Assembly (NCBI RefSeq): GCF_963576615.1
Contig: NC_088717.1
Location: forward strand, 40,006,302 to 40,070,301
DNA: 64,000 nucleotides
Direction of reading: 5' to 3'
Source: Watersipora subatra
Lineage: Eukaryota > Bryozoa > Gymnolaemata > Cheilostomatida > Watersiporidae
Positions 56,201 through 64,000 of the stretch are shown piece after piece. Each line of letters starts with the position of its first letter. Position 1 is the stretch's first letter. A program made the translations under genes and the position numbers. A model generated the notes under the pieces. The model had not been told where the DNA came from, did no database searches, and saw only the letters and a program-made list of their open reading frames with translations.

Positions 56201-58214
56201 ATACTGTTCACGACTATTAACTACTGTTCATGACTCTATTAAATACTGTTCACGACTCTATTAAATACTGCTCATGACTCTATTAAATACTGTTCATGAC
56301 TCTATTAAATGTTGTTGGTGGCGTGTATCCTCAACTGGTGGTTAATCTTGCTGCTGAATGCTGTTCGTGTAGTTGACTTTGAACTTGTGTTTTATAGTTT
56401 GAAGTGGCACATGCTTTGCTTTTGGGACGTAAGAGAAAACATGCATACGTAATCAAAATTTGCAAAACTATTATAATCACGCGTTCTCTATCTCACTTTT
56501 CTATAACAGACCACGGTTGTTGTAGATGTCAGATGTCTCAGCAGGTGGTTACACAGTGTTCACCAAGGTTGGAGTGAAGGTACCCCCAATAAAGGTAAGG
56601 TGTATGATATGTATTTTAGCTAAACCTCCTATGCAGTTGCTGGCTATAGAGTACATTAAAATCACATGTCATTTATTTTGTTCAGGGGGCGGCTGCTTTC
56701 TGGTGGAATCTGAAAAGGAATGGAAATGGAGATTCAATGACAAAACATGCGGGTTGCCCTGTACTGTCTGGCTCCAAATGGGGTCAGTACTTTATTCCTC
56801 TGTTTTGTACTGTCTGGCTCCAAATGGGGTCAATACTTTATTCCTTTGCCCTGTACTGTCTGGCTCCAAATGGGGTCAATACTTTATTCTTTTGCCCTGT
56901 ATTGTCTGGCTCCAAATAGGTTCAGTACTTTATTCCTTTGCCCTGTATTGTCTGACTCCAAATGGGGTCAGTACTTTATTCCTTTGCCCTGTATTGTTTG
57001 GCGCCAAATGGGGTCAGTACTTTATTCCTTTGCCCTGTACTGTCTGGCTCCAAATGGGGTCAGTACTTTATTCCTTTGTCCTGTATTGTCTGGCTCCAAA
57101 TAGGTTCAGTACTTTATTCCTTTGCCCTGTATTGTCTGGCTCCAAATAGGTTCAGTACTTTATTCCTTTGTCCTGTACTGTCTGGCTCCAAATAGGTTCA
57201 GTACTTTATTCCTTTGTCCTGTATTGTCTGGCTCCAAATAGGTTCAGTACTTTATTCCTTTGTCCTGTATTGTCTGGCTCCAAATAGGTTCAGTACTTTA
57301 TTCCTTTGCCCTGTATTGTCTGGCTCCAAATAGGTTCAGTACTTTATTCCTTTGTCCTGTACTGTCTGGCTCCAAATAGGTTCAGTACTTTATTCCTTTG
57401 TCCTGTATTGTCTGGCTCCAAATAGGTTCAGTACTTTATTCCTTTGTCCTGTATTGTCTGGCTCCAAATAGGTTCAGTACTTTATTCCTTTGCCCTGTAT
57501 TGTCTGGCTCCAAATAGGTTCAGTACTTTATTCCTTTGTTGCATTGTTCATTTTTCATTCATTATTATTTTCATGCTCATAGTGTAATTTCATTTGAAAT
57601 TTTTTGTTGCTGTATTTTGCAACACTTTAATATTTATAATGACAGGTCTGCCTGATAATTCAGTGTCTTGTGTAATCCTTTACAGCAGCGTCATTATTAT
57701 TATTACAGCAGCGTTATTTCACCAACCATGGGTGTTCCTCTGCATGAACTCTAAAATGTACATAAGTTATCGTTTAAGGCCTAACTTGTGGCTGTATTTC
57801 ATTGTTTAAAGATTGAGAATAATAAGCTCTATTTATTTTAACCAAATAATGAAATTATTTCAAAACATCTTAGAATTATTAATGAATTGAAAAACCCAAT
57901 TTCAACTGAACAGTGTCAGGAGTTGCTCTAGATAGGTAGAGAAAGTTTGGTTTTTTTTAAATGTTTATGTTTATTTAATGTGCCGTATAAATCTGCATGC
58001 CAATTTATTTAGGTACTGTTTCAATTTTCGACATGCAGTTTTGTTGTGTAACAAACAATGAAGGCCAGAAACTCAGCGTTAAATTTCTATATCTGTTTTC
58101 TTAAACTTATAAATGTCTGTAATTATACTCTCTTTCTCTCCAGTTGCCAACAAATGGACCCACATCATAGGGCAGGAATGGCGACGACCTTGCACTCTCA
58201 ATGAGCATGAGTAA
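32092..58214 (+). CDS. P4HA: prolyl 4-hydroxylase alpha subunit, complete 13-exon gene
   Basis: Hydroxylates proline in X-Pro-Gly of collagen in the ER lumen, using Fe(II), 2-oxoglutarate, O2 and ascorbate; it normally pairs with PDI. Exons: 32092-32270, 33572-33726, 38316-38480, 39131-39294, 41346-41513, 44604-44705, 46538-46714, 49648-49718, 53580-53736, 55896-55952, 56526-56594, 56686-56782, 58144-58214. All have AG acceptors and GT donors and all phases agree, giving 543 residues (human alpha-1 has 534). A signal peptide (MKITLTCLWMLSALTFSHA) is followed by the dimerisation domain, the TPR-like peptide-binding domain in exons 4-5 and the catalytic domain in exons 7-13. Iron ligands His and Asp are in EPHYD (exon 9), the distal His in KHAGCP and the 2-oxoglutarate Lys in SGSKW (exon 12), ten residues apart as in the family. 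The introns are full of minisatellites. Confidence 0.93.
33175..33557. repeat. 40-bp minisatellite in intron 1
   Basis: About nine copies with the core GCACAGGCTAACTACAG and TATGTTTTAGTATGG, ending just before the exon 2 acceptor. Confidence 0.9.
33572..33726 (+). CDS. P4HA: P4HA exon 2
   Basis: Reads LAEEYGRVANLSLLQPEAYL onward, part of the dimerisation domain. The donor CAAG/GTCTCA is weaker than the others, but the phase joins correctly to exon 3. Confidence 0.85.
33727..35087. other. intron 2 sequence, no feature seen
   Basis: AT-rich; no coding potential or clear repeat recognised. Confidence 0.4.
35088..35534. mobile_element. TTAA inverted-repeat transposon, family B copy 1
   Basis: TTAA at both ends, long inverted termini (AATAAACTTACACAAAATTT and mirror) and an inner palindromic block with CTGACTGCCAGGATGTTT at both sides. 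A second copy is at 46797-47260. Abuts the transposon at 35543 by one base. Confidence 0.7.
35543..36398. mobile_element. non-autonomous DNA transposon, copy 2 (7-bp target duplication)
   Basis: Same family as 808-1636. Target CTGACAT is duplicated at 35536-35542 and 36399-36405. Contains C-rich expansions in the left terminal repeat. Confidence 0.8.
37110..37440. repeat. GC-richer repeat, possibly a retroposon fragment
   Basis: This stretch differs in base composition from the surrounding intron and has phrases such as CAGAAGGCAATAGCAAACCA and GAACCGTCATGGTTATGAGA that look like a dispersed retroelement. Family not identified. Confidence 0.35.
38316..38480 (+). CDS. P4HA: P4HA exon 3
   Basis: Reads FDTLIATHRAEAPDREDFDG and then ALLRLQDTYEI, the conserved end of the dimerisation domain. 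Acceptor TTTTTTGCAG, donor G/GTAAGA. Confidence 0.93.
39131..39294 (+). CDS. P4HA: P4HA exon 4, peptide-binding domain
   Basis: Reads ASDCFEIGKHAYDRKDSYHS then VLLLDYLIYALID, matching the TPR-like substrate-binding domain. Donor GAT/GTAAGA. Confidence 0.93.
40275..41130. repeat. 40-bp minisatellite in intron 4
   Basis: About 21 copies; core AAGATACTTGACAGTTTTAA followed by GTTGAAGCCACTCGACTTCT. Confidence 0.95.
41346..41513 (+). CDS. P4HA: P4HA exon 5, peptide-binding domain
   Basis: Reads QGNNYHAMHYAQQLLDLKPA, the second half of the TPR-like domain. Donor TTG/GTAAGT, phase 0 on both sides. Confidence 0.92.
41805..42030. repeat. degenerate short-unit minisatellite in intron 5
   Basis: Irregular repeats of 17-20 bp built on GTACTGTATATACCTGTAT. 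Confidence 0.8.
42527..43310. repeat. 35-bp minisatellite in intron 5
   Basis: About 22 copies; core GTCTGGGTTCCTTTGTTCTA then GACTAGTGTAGGTCT. Confidence 0.95.
43311..44603. other. rest of intron 5, no feature seen
   Basis: No coding or repeat structure recognised beyond ordinary intron sequence. Confidence 0.4.
44604..44705 (+). CDS. P4HA: P4HA exon 6
   Basis: Reads DILPPVSNKRELSAKHMGKE and YVKYEALCRGEDIM, the linker into the catalytic domain (family pattern YExLCRGE). Donor ATG/GTGGGT. Confidence 0.92.
44775..45270. repeat. degenerate 11/22-bp minisatellite in intron 6
   Basis: Alternating GGGCTTGTGTA and GGTCTTGTGTA half-units, starting about 70 bp after the exon 6 donor. Confidence 0.9.
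46538..46714 (+). CDS. P4HA: P4HA exon 7, start of catalytic domain
   Basis: Reads ANPYKHDLKCYYSTSDGNPL and YHDVISDGEIEMVKNLS, matching the family's CRY...NP...LAP and HDxISDxEIExVK pattern. Confidence 0.93.
46797..47260. mobile_element. TTAA inverted-repeat transposon, family B copy 2
   Basis: Second copy of the element at 35088-35534. The left end is TTAA, the right end TTTA; the CTGACTGCCAGGATGTTT block and its inverse are both present. Confidence 0.7.
47683..47985. repeat. 12-bp satellite array AAGTATAATAAT
   Basis: About 25 near-perfect copies; open in several frames on both strands only because of its 12-bp period. A shorter array of the same unit is at 49170-49276. Confidence 0.95.
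47986..49169. other. segment between the two AAGTATAATAAT arrays, possible transposon
   Basis: Starts with a hairpin (CCACAC, loop GAGCGGAGCGGAA, GTGTGG) directly at the array edge. Contains a tandem duplication of about 134 bp at roughly 48547-48810 (marked by AAGTAAAGGCA and TACGTAGTACAGA in each half). No coding frame. Confidence 0.5.
49170..49276. repeat. 12-bp satellite array, second block
   Basis: About nine copies of AAGTATAATNAT. Confidence 0.92.
49300..49440. repeat. host repeat, empty-site copy
   Basis: Same sequence as the two flanks of the transposon at 808-1636 but uninterrupted (CTTATGTCAAACTTACATTC). Confidence 0.7.
49648..49718 (+). CDS. P4HA: P4HA exon 8
   Basis: Short exon reading LKRATVNDPNTGRLIYSSYR, the conserved RATVxNxxTGxL...YRxS segment. 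Ends AGG-AG/GTCAGT and joins the T of exon 9 to make Ser. Confidence 0.92.
50975..51735. repeat. 23-bp minisatellite in intron 8
   Basis: About 33 copies of a unit with the core TAGACTGACACTCTAACACT. Three further copies at 52597-52670 after an interrupting segment. Confidence 0.95.
51736..52596. mobile_element. segment interrupting the 23-bp array, likely insertion
   Basis: About 860 bp of unrelated sequence with many GGTA(T/A)CCG/CCGATACC phrases and palindromic ATACGTTTTA tracts (52230-52320) splits the minisatellite. Clear terminal repeats were not found. Confidence 0.4.
53440..53540. repeat. TA-rich microsatellite upstream of exon 9
   Basis: TATATA tracts about 40 bp before the exon 9 acceptor. 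Confidence 0.8.
53580..53736 (+). CDS. P4HA: P4HA exon 9, HxD iron-binding motif
   Basis: Reads TSAEGLQVVNYGIGGQYEPH followed by YDHSRD; the His and Asp of PHYD are iron ligands. Donor GAT/GTGAGT. Confidence 0.95.
53990..54180. repeat. imperfect 40-45-bp repeats in intron 9
   Basis: Four diverged units with GCAGCTAGACCAGGTGTTTG and TTGTCTTC. Confidence 0.7.
54181..55895. other. rest of intron 9, no feature seen
   Basis: Ordinary intron sequence; no repeat or hidden exon recognised. Confidence 0.4.
55896..55952 (+). CDS. P4HA: P4HA exon 10
   Basis: 57-bp exon reading GVDGFPVTQGNRVATWIYY, the conserved GNRxATWxxY strand of the catalytic barrel. Confidence 0.93.
56195..56310. repeat. 22-bp tandem repeat in intron 10
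   Basis: About five copies of GACTCTATTAAATACTGTTC. Confidence 0.85.
56526..56594 (+). CDS. P4HA: P4HA exon 11
   Basis: Reads MSDVSAGGYTVFTKVGVKVP, the MSDVxxGGxTVF motif of the family. Donor AAG/GTAAGG. Confidence 0.95.
56686..56782 (+). CDS. P4HA: P4HA exon 12, distal His and 2-oxoglutarate Lys
   Basis: Reads GAAAFWWNLKRNGNGDSMTK then HAGCPVLSGSKW. His (KHAG) and Lys (GSKW) are the third iron ligand and the 2-oxoglutarate anchor. The donor is TGGG/GTCAGT, lying in the first unit of the 46-bp array. Confidence 0.93.
56758..57541. repeat. P4HA: 46-bp minisatellite spanning the exon 12 / intron 12 junction
   Basis: 17 copies, each with TGTACTGTCTGGCTCCAAAT from the exon, the donor region and a TTTATTCCTTTG intron part. 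Six units keep TGGGGTCA(G/A) and eleven have TAGGTTCAG. The period is 46, so false open frames rotate through the array. Confidence 0.95.
58144..58214 (+). CDS. P4HA: P4HA exon 13, C-terminus
   Basis: Reads VANKWTHIIGQEWRRPCTLN then EHE and stop; matches the family's SNKW...GQEFRRPC ending. Acceptor TCTTTCTCTCCAG. Confidence 0.95.
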
Positions 58215-59734
58215 ACGCTTGTAAAATGTTCCAACTCTGGGCATTGTTTCTTCTTCCATTTCTATTGTTATTCAGACCCACAATGCTTTTAGGTTTTATT
58301 TTCATTGTTGTTTGGCATTTTGACCGTTTAAGGGGCAAAATATATTTTGAATAATGAGACTAGGTAATATCATTGCTAACAATGATTTGTCATTGAAAAC
58401 TATCTGCTTTTTTACTAGCACATGCATGTACAGCCTCTTGTCACATACAGGCTTTCAAAAGGTCATTACTATTGATTCTGCTAGCCTTTTTTACTTCTAG
58501 AATTTGAATTCATCTTTATTTTTGTTAGTTTATGTTATGCTCGATGCGGTTAAGCTTTATATGTAGGAGTTGTGTTCTCTCGCAACTCTCCATACCATTA
58601 TCAGAACATGTTAAAGTTTTGTATTCATCAGATGCTCAGTGACTCTCTGTCCAATATTAATCCAGATATTTTATTTCATATTTCACCACGCAATAAATGG
58701 TTGTTATTATTATACAGACTTTCAATATTGCCACTCCGAATCACCATTGATTACAAATACAAGAACTACAACAAGTGTGTGTTATATAATCACTCCCTGC
58801 GTCTTCGCTAGGTGGAAGAGAGAAGAACAACGCTTTTCTGTATGTATACGTATTAATAGGGTCCATAAGCTGAGAAAGTTTCATAATCCTATAAGCTTGT
58901 TTAAAAGGCTCGTCCTCCCAACACCGATCTGGCATCCATAGCCCAAATTGTTAAAACATAGTCAGACGCATGAGAGATGCCTGCATATACAACATGTGAT
59001 TTATCAAAAAAGAGTTCTATTGGATGATGTAGCGTTGATATACATTTGTAAGAGTGCGGACTTTGGGTTGACTGGTTTTATTGTCTTTGATCTAAAGACA
59101 ATAAAACAGCTCCAGAATCATCATTGCCTGATAAAGTAAGCAAAAAGTGAGATGCATTAATAACCCAAATCTAGAATACTTTGCCTTATAAGGCAAGGAC
59201 TGGACTGATTGGACAGCAGCATATGACTTGTAGCTGTTGAGCAATGACATAAGCTTTATAAAGTCTCCTCGTTTCTGTTCCGTCTAGTTTTTAGCAAGTT
59301 CATGAGGCTGTCAAGCAAGCTTTGATAAAAGGTTAAATTCTGCGCACTTTTTGCATAGGTGCTGTTATGAATACTAGCTTTGCTATGACATATAGTCAAT
59401 ATTGTTATTTGTCTATTAGTATTACATTGTTTTGTATAACATAGCTAGTACAAAGCCTTAGAAGTCACTTAAAAATAAACATGATAAATTATGGATCAAT
59501 GTAAATAAGTCTCATTCAAAAAACATTTAAAAACAGTCTGAAATAACAAGTTCCTGCTAGATAATTTTGTAAATATTAGTAGCATATCATCAACAAATAT
59601 GATTACCTTCTAATTACAGCTTTCTACTTTAAAGCTTCTTGATATGTTGTCTATTTTTAAAGTATTCGTATTTATAAAAAGAGCTTTGATGTTTAGGAAA
59701 TATTATTAATTTTAAAAAAATTAAAATACACTAT
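58215..59734. other. 3' UTR and downstream sequence
   Basis: Presumably contains the P4HA 3' UTR; no unambiguous polyadenylation site could be chosen. No gene seen. Confidence 0.4.
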
Positions 59735-60050
59735 TACTTTGTGATGTCTGCAATGTGGAATAAACTGCCAGCGTCGTTGAAATTAATAAAACCTATTGGT
59801 GAATTTAAAACAGAGATAAGGCTCCACCTTAGCTCGGCTTAGTGAGTATTAGTGTCTACACCTTATGCTGTCGACTCGGGCCTGCGACCGGTTAGCTCTG
59901 CTATTTCGCACTGGCCCCATCATCTCTACTTATGTTTTATTCTTGATATACAATTGTATGAAACTTTTCTTTGTTTTCTTGTTCGTATGTTTGCAATTGT
60001 ATGTATTATATATTTGATGAAATAAATCACACACACACACACACACACCT
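59735..60050 (+). pseudogene. LINE 3' fragment (reverse-transcriptase C-terminus and tail)
   Basis: A short frame MWNKLPASLKLIKPIGEFKT then EIRLHLSSA and stop resembles the end of CR1/Jockey-type LINE reverse transcriptases (WNxLPxSL...FKxxL). A UTR of about 190 bp follows, ending GATGAAATAAAT and a CA repeat at 60029-60048. 5'-truncated insertion. Confidence 0.6.
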
Positions 60051-61432
60051 TCATATTGTATCTTTGCTGCTGTCTAAAATGTTGATTTATTTTGTGGAAT
60101 TATTTGGGAAACTACTGTAAGATATTGTGATGATTTCCGCGTTGATTCATTTGGGGGTTCGCTTGGCTGAACAAACAAGCTGATACGCCGATGTTGATGT
60201 GGTTGCCCAAATACCACTTTCACATGATAAGCCAGGCCTGCAACTAGTACTTGTAGCTAGTAGGCATCGCTAAAACCCTTTTTAATTTCGCTATCTAACG
60301 CTAACAGCCAAGCTATACAATTTGTGATACCTTGAAGGATACCTGTGTATACCGGTAGTCCATGTAATAACTCTTGCTTAGGAAAGGCCAAGAACAGCTG
60401 ACTGCATTTCAAGCTTGTTGGTAAGTGTTACAAATCATTTATATAAAGTGTGATAGTAACCTTGTCTCATCTTCCCATTACTCAACTGTTTTACTGAAGA
60501 GAGAGGTAAAAGTTTTGTTGTTCCTCGTAATGCATGTAGGTACTATCAGAGAGATCATTAAAATTAAAACTAAATACATGATGCAAATGAGTAATAATAT
60601 TAGAATTAATAATACCTAATAACAATGACTTGCAAAGCAAAGCTGCTGAGAAAAGTCCTGAATATCACCTATATAAGAACTGCGTAGAAGAGAAGAATGT
60701 GAGGTACGACAATGAATAAATGTTATGGGATATATTTGACGGGTATTCTCAGCTACATAACAATGTAAAAAGCTGTTTATGGATGCGAACTCGTAACCAG
60801 TAAGTACTGACATGAGTACCAGTTAGTGTGTACCATATGCATGGTACATGGTACTATGTACTACAGTACTATGACTGCATGGTACATTTTACATGTGTCT
60901 AGTTCTTGGCAAGCTAAGTTTGTTTGCAGTATAATACATTTCTATAAAAATGATCATCACACTGCTCTGTTTGTTATGTAGACAAGTGTCTGAAATTATC
61001 AACTTTGTCTTAGTGTAAGCACATATACTATAAAATTTGTAATATAATACTCGAGACATTCTTTCACACAGGGACCCGCACAAACTGCCTTGAGCTATTG
61101 GACACGGTTTATATATTCATAGAATCACTGTGGTTAAAGAAATACAGAAATATTCAGCTGTTTAAATTATATTATATGATACAGTTGAGAGCAGAGTGTA
61201 GTGCATGTGCCCGATTGGTAAGTCTAATGAGGGCTACTTGACGAAGTAAGTGTATTTAGGCACTTACTTCAGCAACATAGTAATAATGAACATTACTAAC
61301 AGAATAGTCAATGGGAGTTGATGTTTCTTTCCTTTTTTGACAAACTGATTAAAAAAATAAATAACTATATATTAAAACATATCAAAGTTCCAGAGTGGCA
61401 AATTTAAAACTTTTCTGGATTGTCGTACATTA
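60051..61432. other. intergenic, no gene recognised
   Basis: AT-rich with no convincing coding or repeat feature. Confidence 0.4.
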
Positions 61433-63158
61433 TTAAAAGTTGACTTGAAACAAAATTCACATTCCGGTTATTTGGTATCAAAAGGTTCACCATGTCTGAC
61501 TCTGCTGTGTTGCAGGTTCAAAATATGTGGAAATGCAATTAAAAGCTCTTAAAAGTTCAAAAACAAACGTCATCACGAAAACGACCGTAGGTTAGAATCC
61601 CTTATTTTGATCATCTAGTCATAATCTGATCACATGATCAAATTATGACTAGATGATTAGACTAAGCCGAAACGAAACTGTAAAGTAGCGACCATTTATA
61701 TTTGATAAGGGCTTTTCGGTAAAACCCGAAGTATTTGTCATAAACTAGTGCTACGAGACGTTTTATATTGAGCCTTTTTATTGGTCTTTCATTGCACGTG
61801 ATAACATCACGTGTCAAAGCAATAACCATGTCGAGTTAAATACGTCATAAAGTGAGTTGTTTTATGTGTGGCTGCTGTGTGAAACTTTAGACTCTTCTTA
61901 AAATGAACTTCCAATAATATATTGTTCTCATATATTCCGAATATATCTGTTTTTCACTGCTTTTTTCATTTAATTTGAAACAAGGGGGTACAATATTGCC
62001 TTCGTCGGTTGTCGTGTTGAAGTGTTGCTCTAGGAGCACGCTGCCAGATGTCTCTTCTTACATGGCATACTGGAGAAATCTGACAGGCTTCTTTTTGAGA
62101 GGTTTACTTAAGAACATCGGCTGTAACTCATTAAATATCGGCTGTAACTCAAAGCACAGACACATATTTGAACCTACAGTAAATAAACTACCATTAGTAA
62201 TCTCATTAGGAAATATAGCACTTCCTTCCATCCAGTGTTTATTCGATTCATGATGAGGTAAGGAAGGCCTCATAGTAATGTATGCTTGTTTAGAGAGCCC
62301 AGGCTAAGATTGTGTGGAAGCCTTACAGAAGTACAGACTTGCATTTTTTAACATTGGCACAAACAAAGAAACATACACTGCTTATAGTATGAAGTGTGTA
62401 TTTGGGATAGAAAGTTTGCAGAATATTTTATCAACTGCACTGAAGTAAAAACTGTAAAACTGCTCTCATTTTAATTCAATGATTTGCAAGCTTTCACAAA
62501 TTCTTAAAGGTTGACTTGCAACTAAATTTACATTACGGTTATTTGGTATCAAAAGGTTCACCATGTCTTACTCTGCTGTGTTGTAGGTTTACAATACCTA
62601 TGTGAAATTTGATTACAAGCTCTTAAAAGCTCAAAAATAAACAGTTAATCGCAGTCATTACAAAAACGGTCATTGGTTGGAATCCCCCTCAAAACCTACA
62701 AAGAGAGTATAGTATACAAAGAGAGGTTCTGTATAGATTAAAACAAGAGATTTCAAAAGGAATCCCTTATTTTTTAGCTCAGTCAGGCTTTTTTTTGAGA
62801 GCCCGACTGATCTCTCTCCAGTATGCCATGTAAAAAGAGACATCTGGCAGCGTGCTCCTAGAGCAACACTTCAACACGACAACTGACGAAGGCATAATTG
62901 CACCCCCTTGTTGTGAATTAAATGAAAAAAAAAACATAATGAAAAACAGATATATTCGGAATATATGAGAACAATATATTATTGGAAGTTCATTTTAAGA
63001 GATTAAAGTTTCACACAGCAGCAACATATAAAAAACAACTCACTTTATGATCTTTGACTTTTTTGACTTTAAGGAAACTTGGTTTCTTGTGGGTGAAAGA
63101 TTTTATACAAAACTATTACAAACTATATTACAAAATTCGTTTGCAAGTCAACCTTTAA
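61433..63158. mobile_element. compound TTAA fold-back transposon cluster
   Basis: TTAA with AAGTTGACTTGAAAC at the left and GTTTGCAAGTCAACCT with TTAA at the right; a second left-type end begins at 62504. Two arms of about 250 bp (roughly 61840-62105 and 62785-63055) are inverted copies of each other, sharing for example GCAGCGTGCTCCTAGAGCAA. Same terminal family as 29401-30316. Confidence 0.65.
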
Positions 63159-63729
63159 GCCATATGCAATTGGGATCTGTAAATCTTTGCTATTAAGAGG
63201 CTCTGTTCATCCAAAGTCATGGTTTACGGTTGGGAAAAACATTGCTTTGTATGGGATTTGCTTTGTACGGGATTCAACTGCACAACTTTTAACATTGAAG
63301 AGAAATGTTCTTATGTCACTTCATTGTTCACTGGTAGTATTGAATGATTGGGCATATACTTACTACACCTGATCATCTCTCATGGCACACTAGACTGCCA
63401 GGGTACTGGAAATGATAATTTATGCTGTCTCCCTGGTAAAACAGTGTTTATTTTTTTGTATATTTTTGCAAATAAATGTTATGTTCACATTTATTACACA
63501 GCTAATTGGAAAGACTTTCAAATGTGAGTTCAGCCTACAAACCTTTGTGCTTGATAACGATTGGTGTTTCCTGCAGTGAATCGAAAAGAGACACATGAGA
63601 AGATATTGCAAGAGAAACTTCAATGGCTTTCACCTATCAAGACAAACAGACTCTTAACGTGTAAGCTTTATTATGTTTTGCAGTAGTGACCTCTAGCCAT
63701 CTATATATATACTATTTCTCAGTGTTGGT

Positions 63730-63990
63730 GTGTGCGTCCAACTATGGATATAGCTGTTGTAGCGCACGCTAATTATTTTACTAATGCGGCCACACGTTTC
63801 GATGCCCCTGTTGAGAAATATTTTTCGTAAGGTTCAATTTTTATATTTGGGGTCATGGCCATTTCTTCTCACGCGGACAATTATATCGTCTTCGTGGGAA
63901 GAGCCTCGTCATTATCTCTACGTTCGGTCAGACAAAGACAGTAACGATATCTCATTTTTGCATTTGTACCGGTATCGAGAGGTACCAGTA
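63730..63990. repeat. dispersed repeat, second copy
   Basis: Related to 9480-9830 in the same orientation. Continues to the window edge. Confidence 0.55.
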
Positions 63991-64000
63991 TCGTCGTATT

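Noticed and set aside
56526..57195. Long plus-strand frames through the 46-bp array
   Set aside because: They continue P4HA exon 11 or 12 out of phase into the minisatellite; homology and splice phases give the real exons.

Overview
The window is genomic DNA of an invertebrate animal: AT-rich, with multi-exon genes, long introns, many minisatellites, several families of short inverted-repeat transposons and LINE fragments. No rRNA, organelle or bacterial signature is visible. The phylum cannot be fixed from the sequence alone; a marine invertebrate such as a lophotrochozoan or cnidarian would fit.

Left part (1-7.7 kb): the 5' half of a host gene on the minus strand, running off the left edge. 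Six exons can be read by their splice sites and phase. They encode a PUB domain followed by a B-box-like zinc finger and a proline-rich linker, the N-terminal layout of the linear-ubiquitin ligase HOIP (RNF31). An inverted-repeat transposon (808-1636) and a 5'-truncated non-LTR retrotransposon (2718-3416) lie in its introns.

Middle part (8-28 kb): transposon-rich. A complete 14.7-kb Polinton/Maverick (10455-25178) has 522-bp terminal inverted repeats and a 6-bp target duplication (AACCGC), and it sits inside the remains of a Tigger/pogo element. It carries a retroviral-type integrase, an A32/FtsK-type packaging ATPase, a double jelly-roll major capsid protein, a probable penton protein, a protein-primed family B DNA polymerase, a RING protein, and several small membrane or unknown proteins. 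Together these form an excision/integration, replication and virion-assembly module; no adenain-type protease was found. Two genes are broken: the RING gene by an in-frame stop and a membrane/coiled-coil gene by a frameshift. The rest are open.

The Polinton has its own apparent gene-expression code. Almost every gene begins directly at a TATAATAAATG-like motif with no room for a 5' UTR. Three plus-strand genes end at or just beside short perfect-stem palindromes, one of them shared with a convergent gene. Its terminal repeats contain two decayed copies of the beginning of the polymerase gene. These features resemble signals of cytoplasmic large DNA viruses and are the most interesting part of the window.

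Right part (32-58.2 kb): a complete 13-exon plus-strand gene for the alpha subunit of collagen prolyl 4-hydroxylase (about 543 residues). Its introns hold at least ten minisatellites. One is a 17-copy, 46-bp array whose unit contains the end of exon 12 and its 5' splice site. TTAA-flanked and other inverted-repeat transposons are scattered in the introns and flanks. The right end (58.2-64 kb) holds a LINE 3' tail, a large fold-back transposon cluster and no recognisable host gene.
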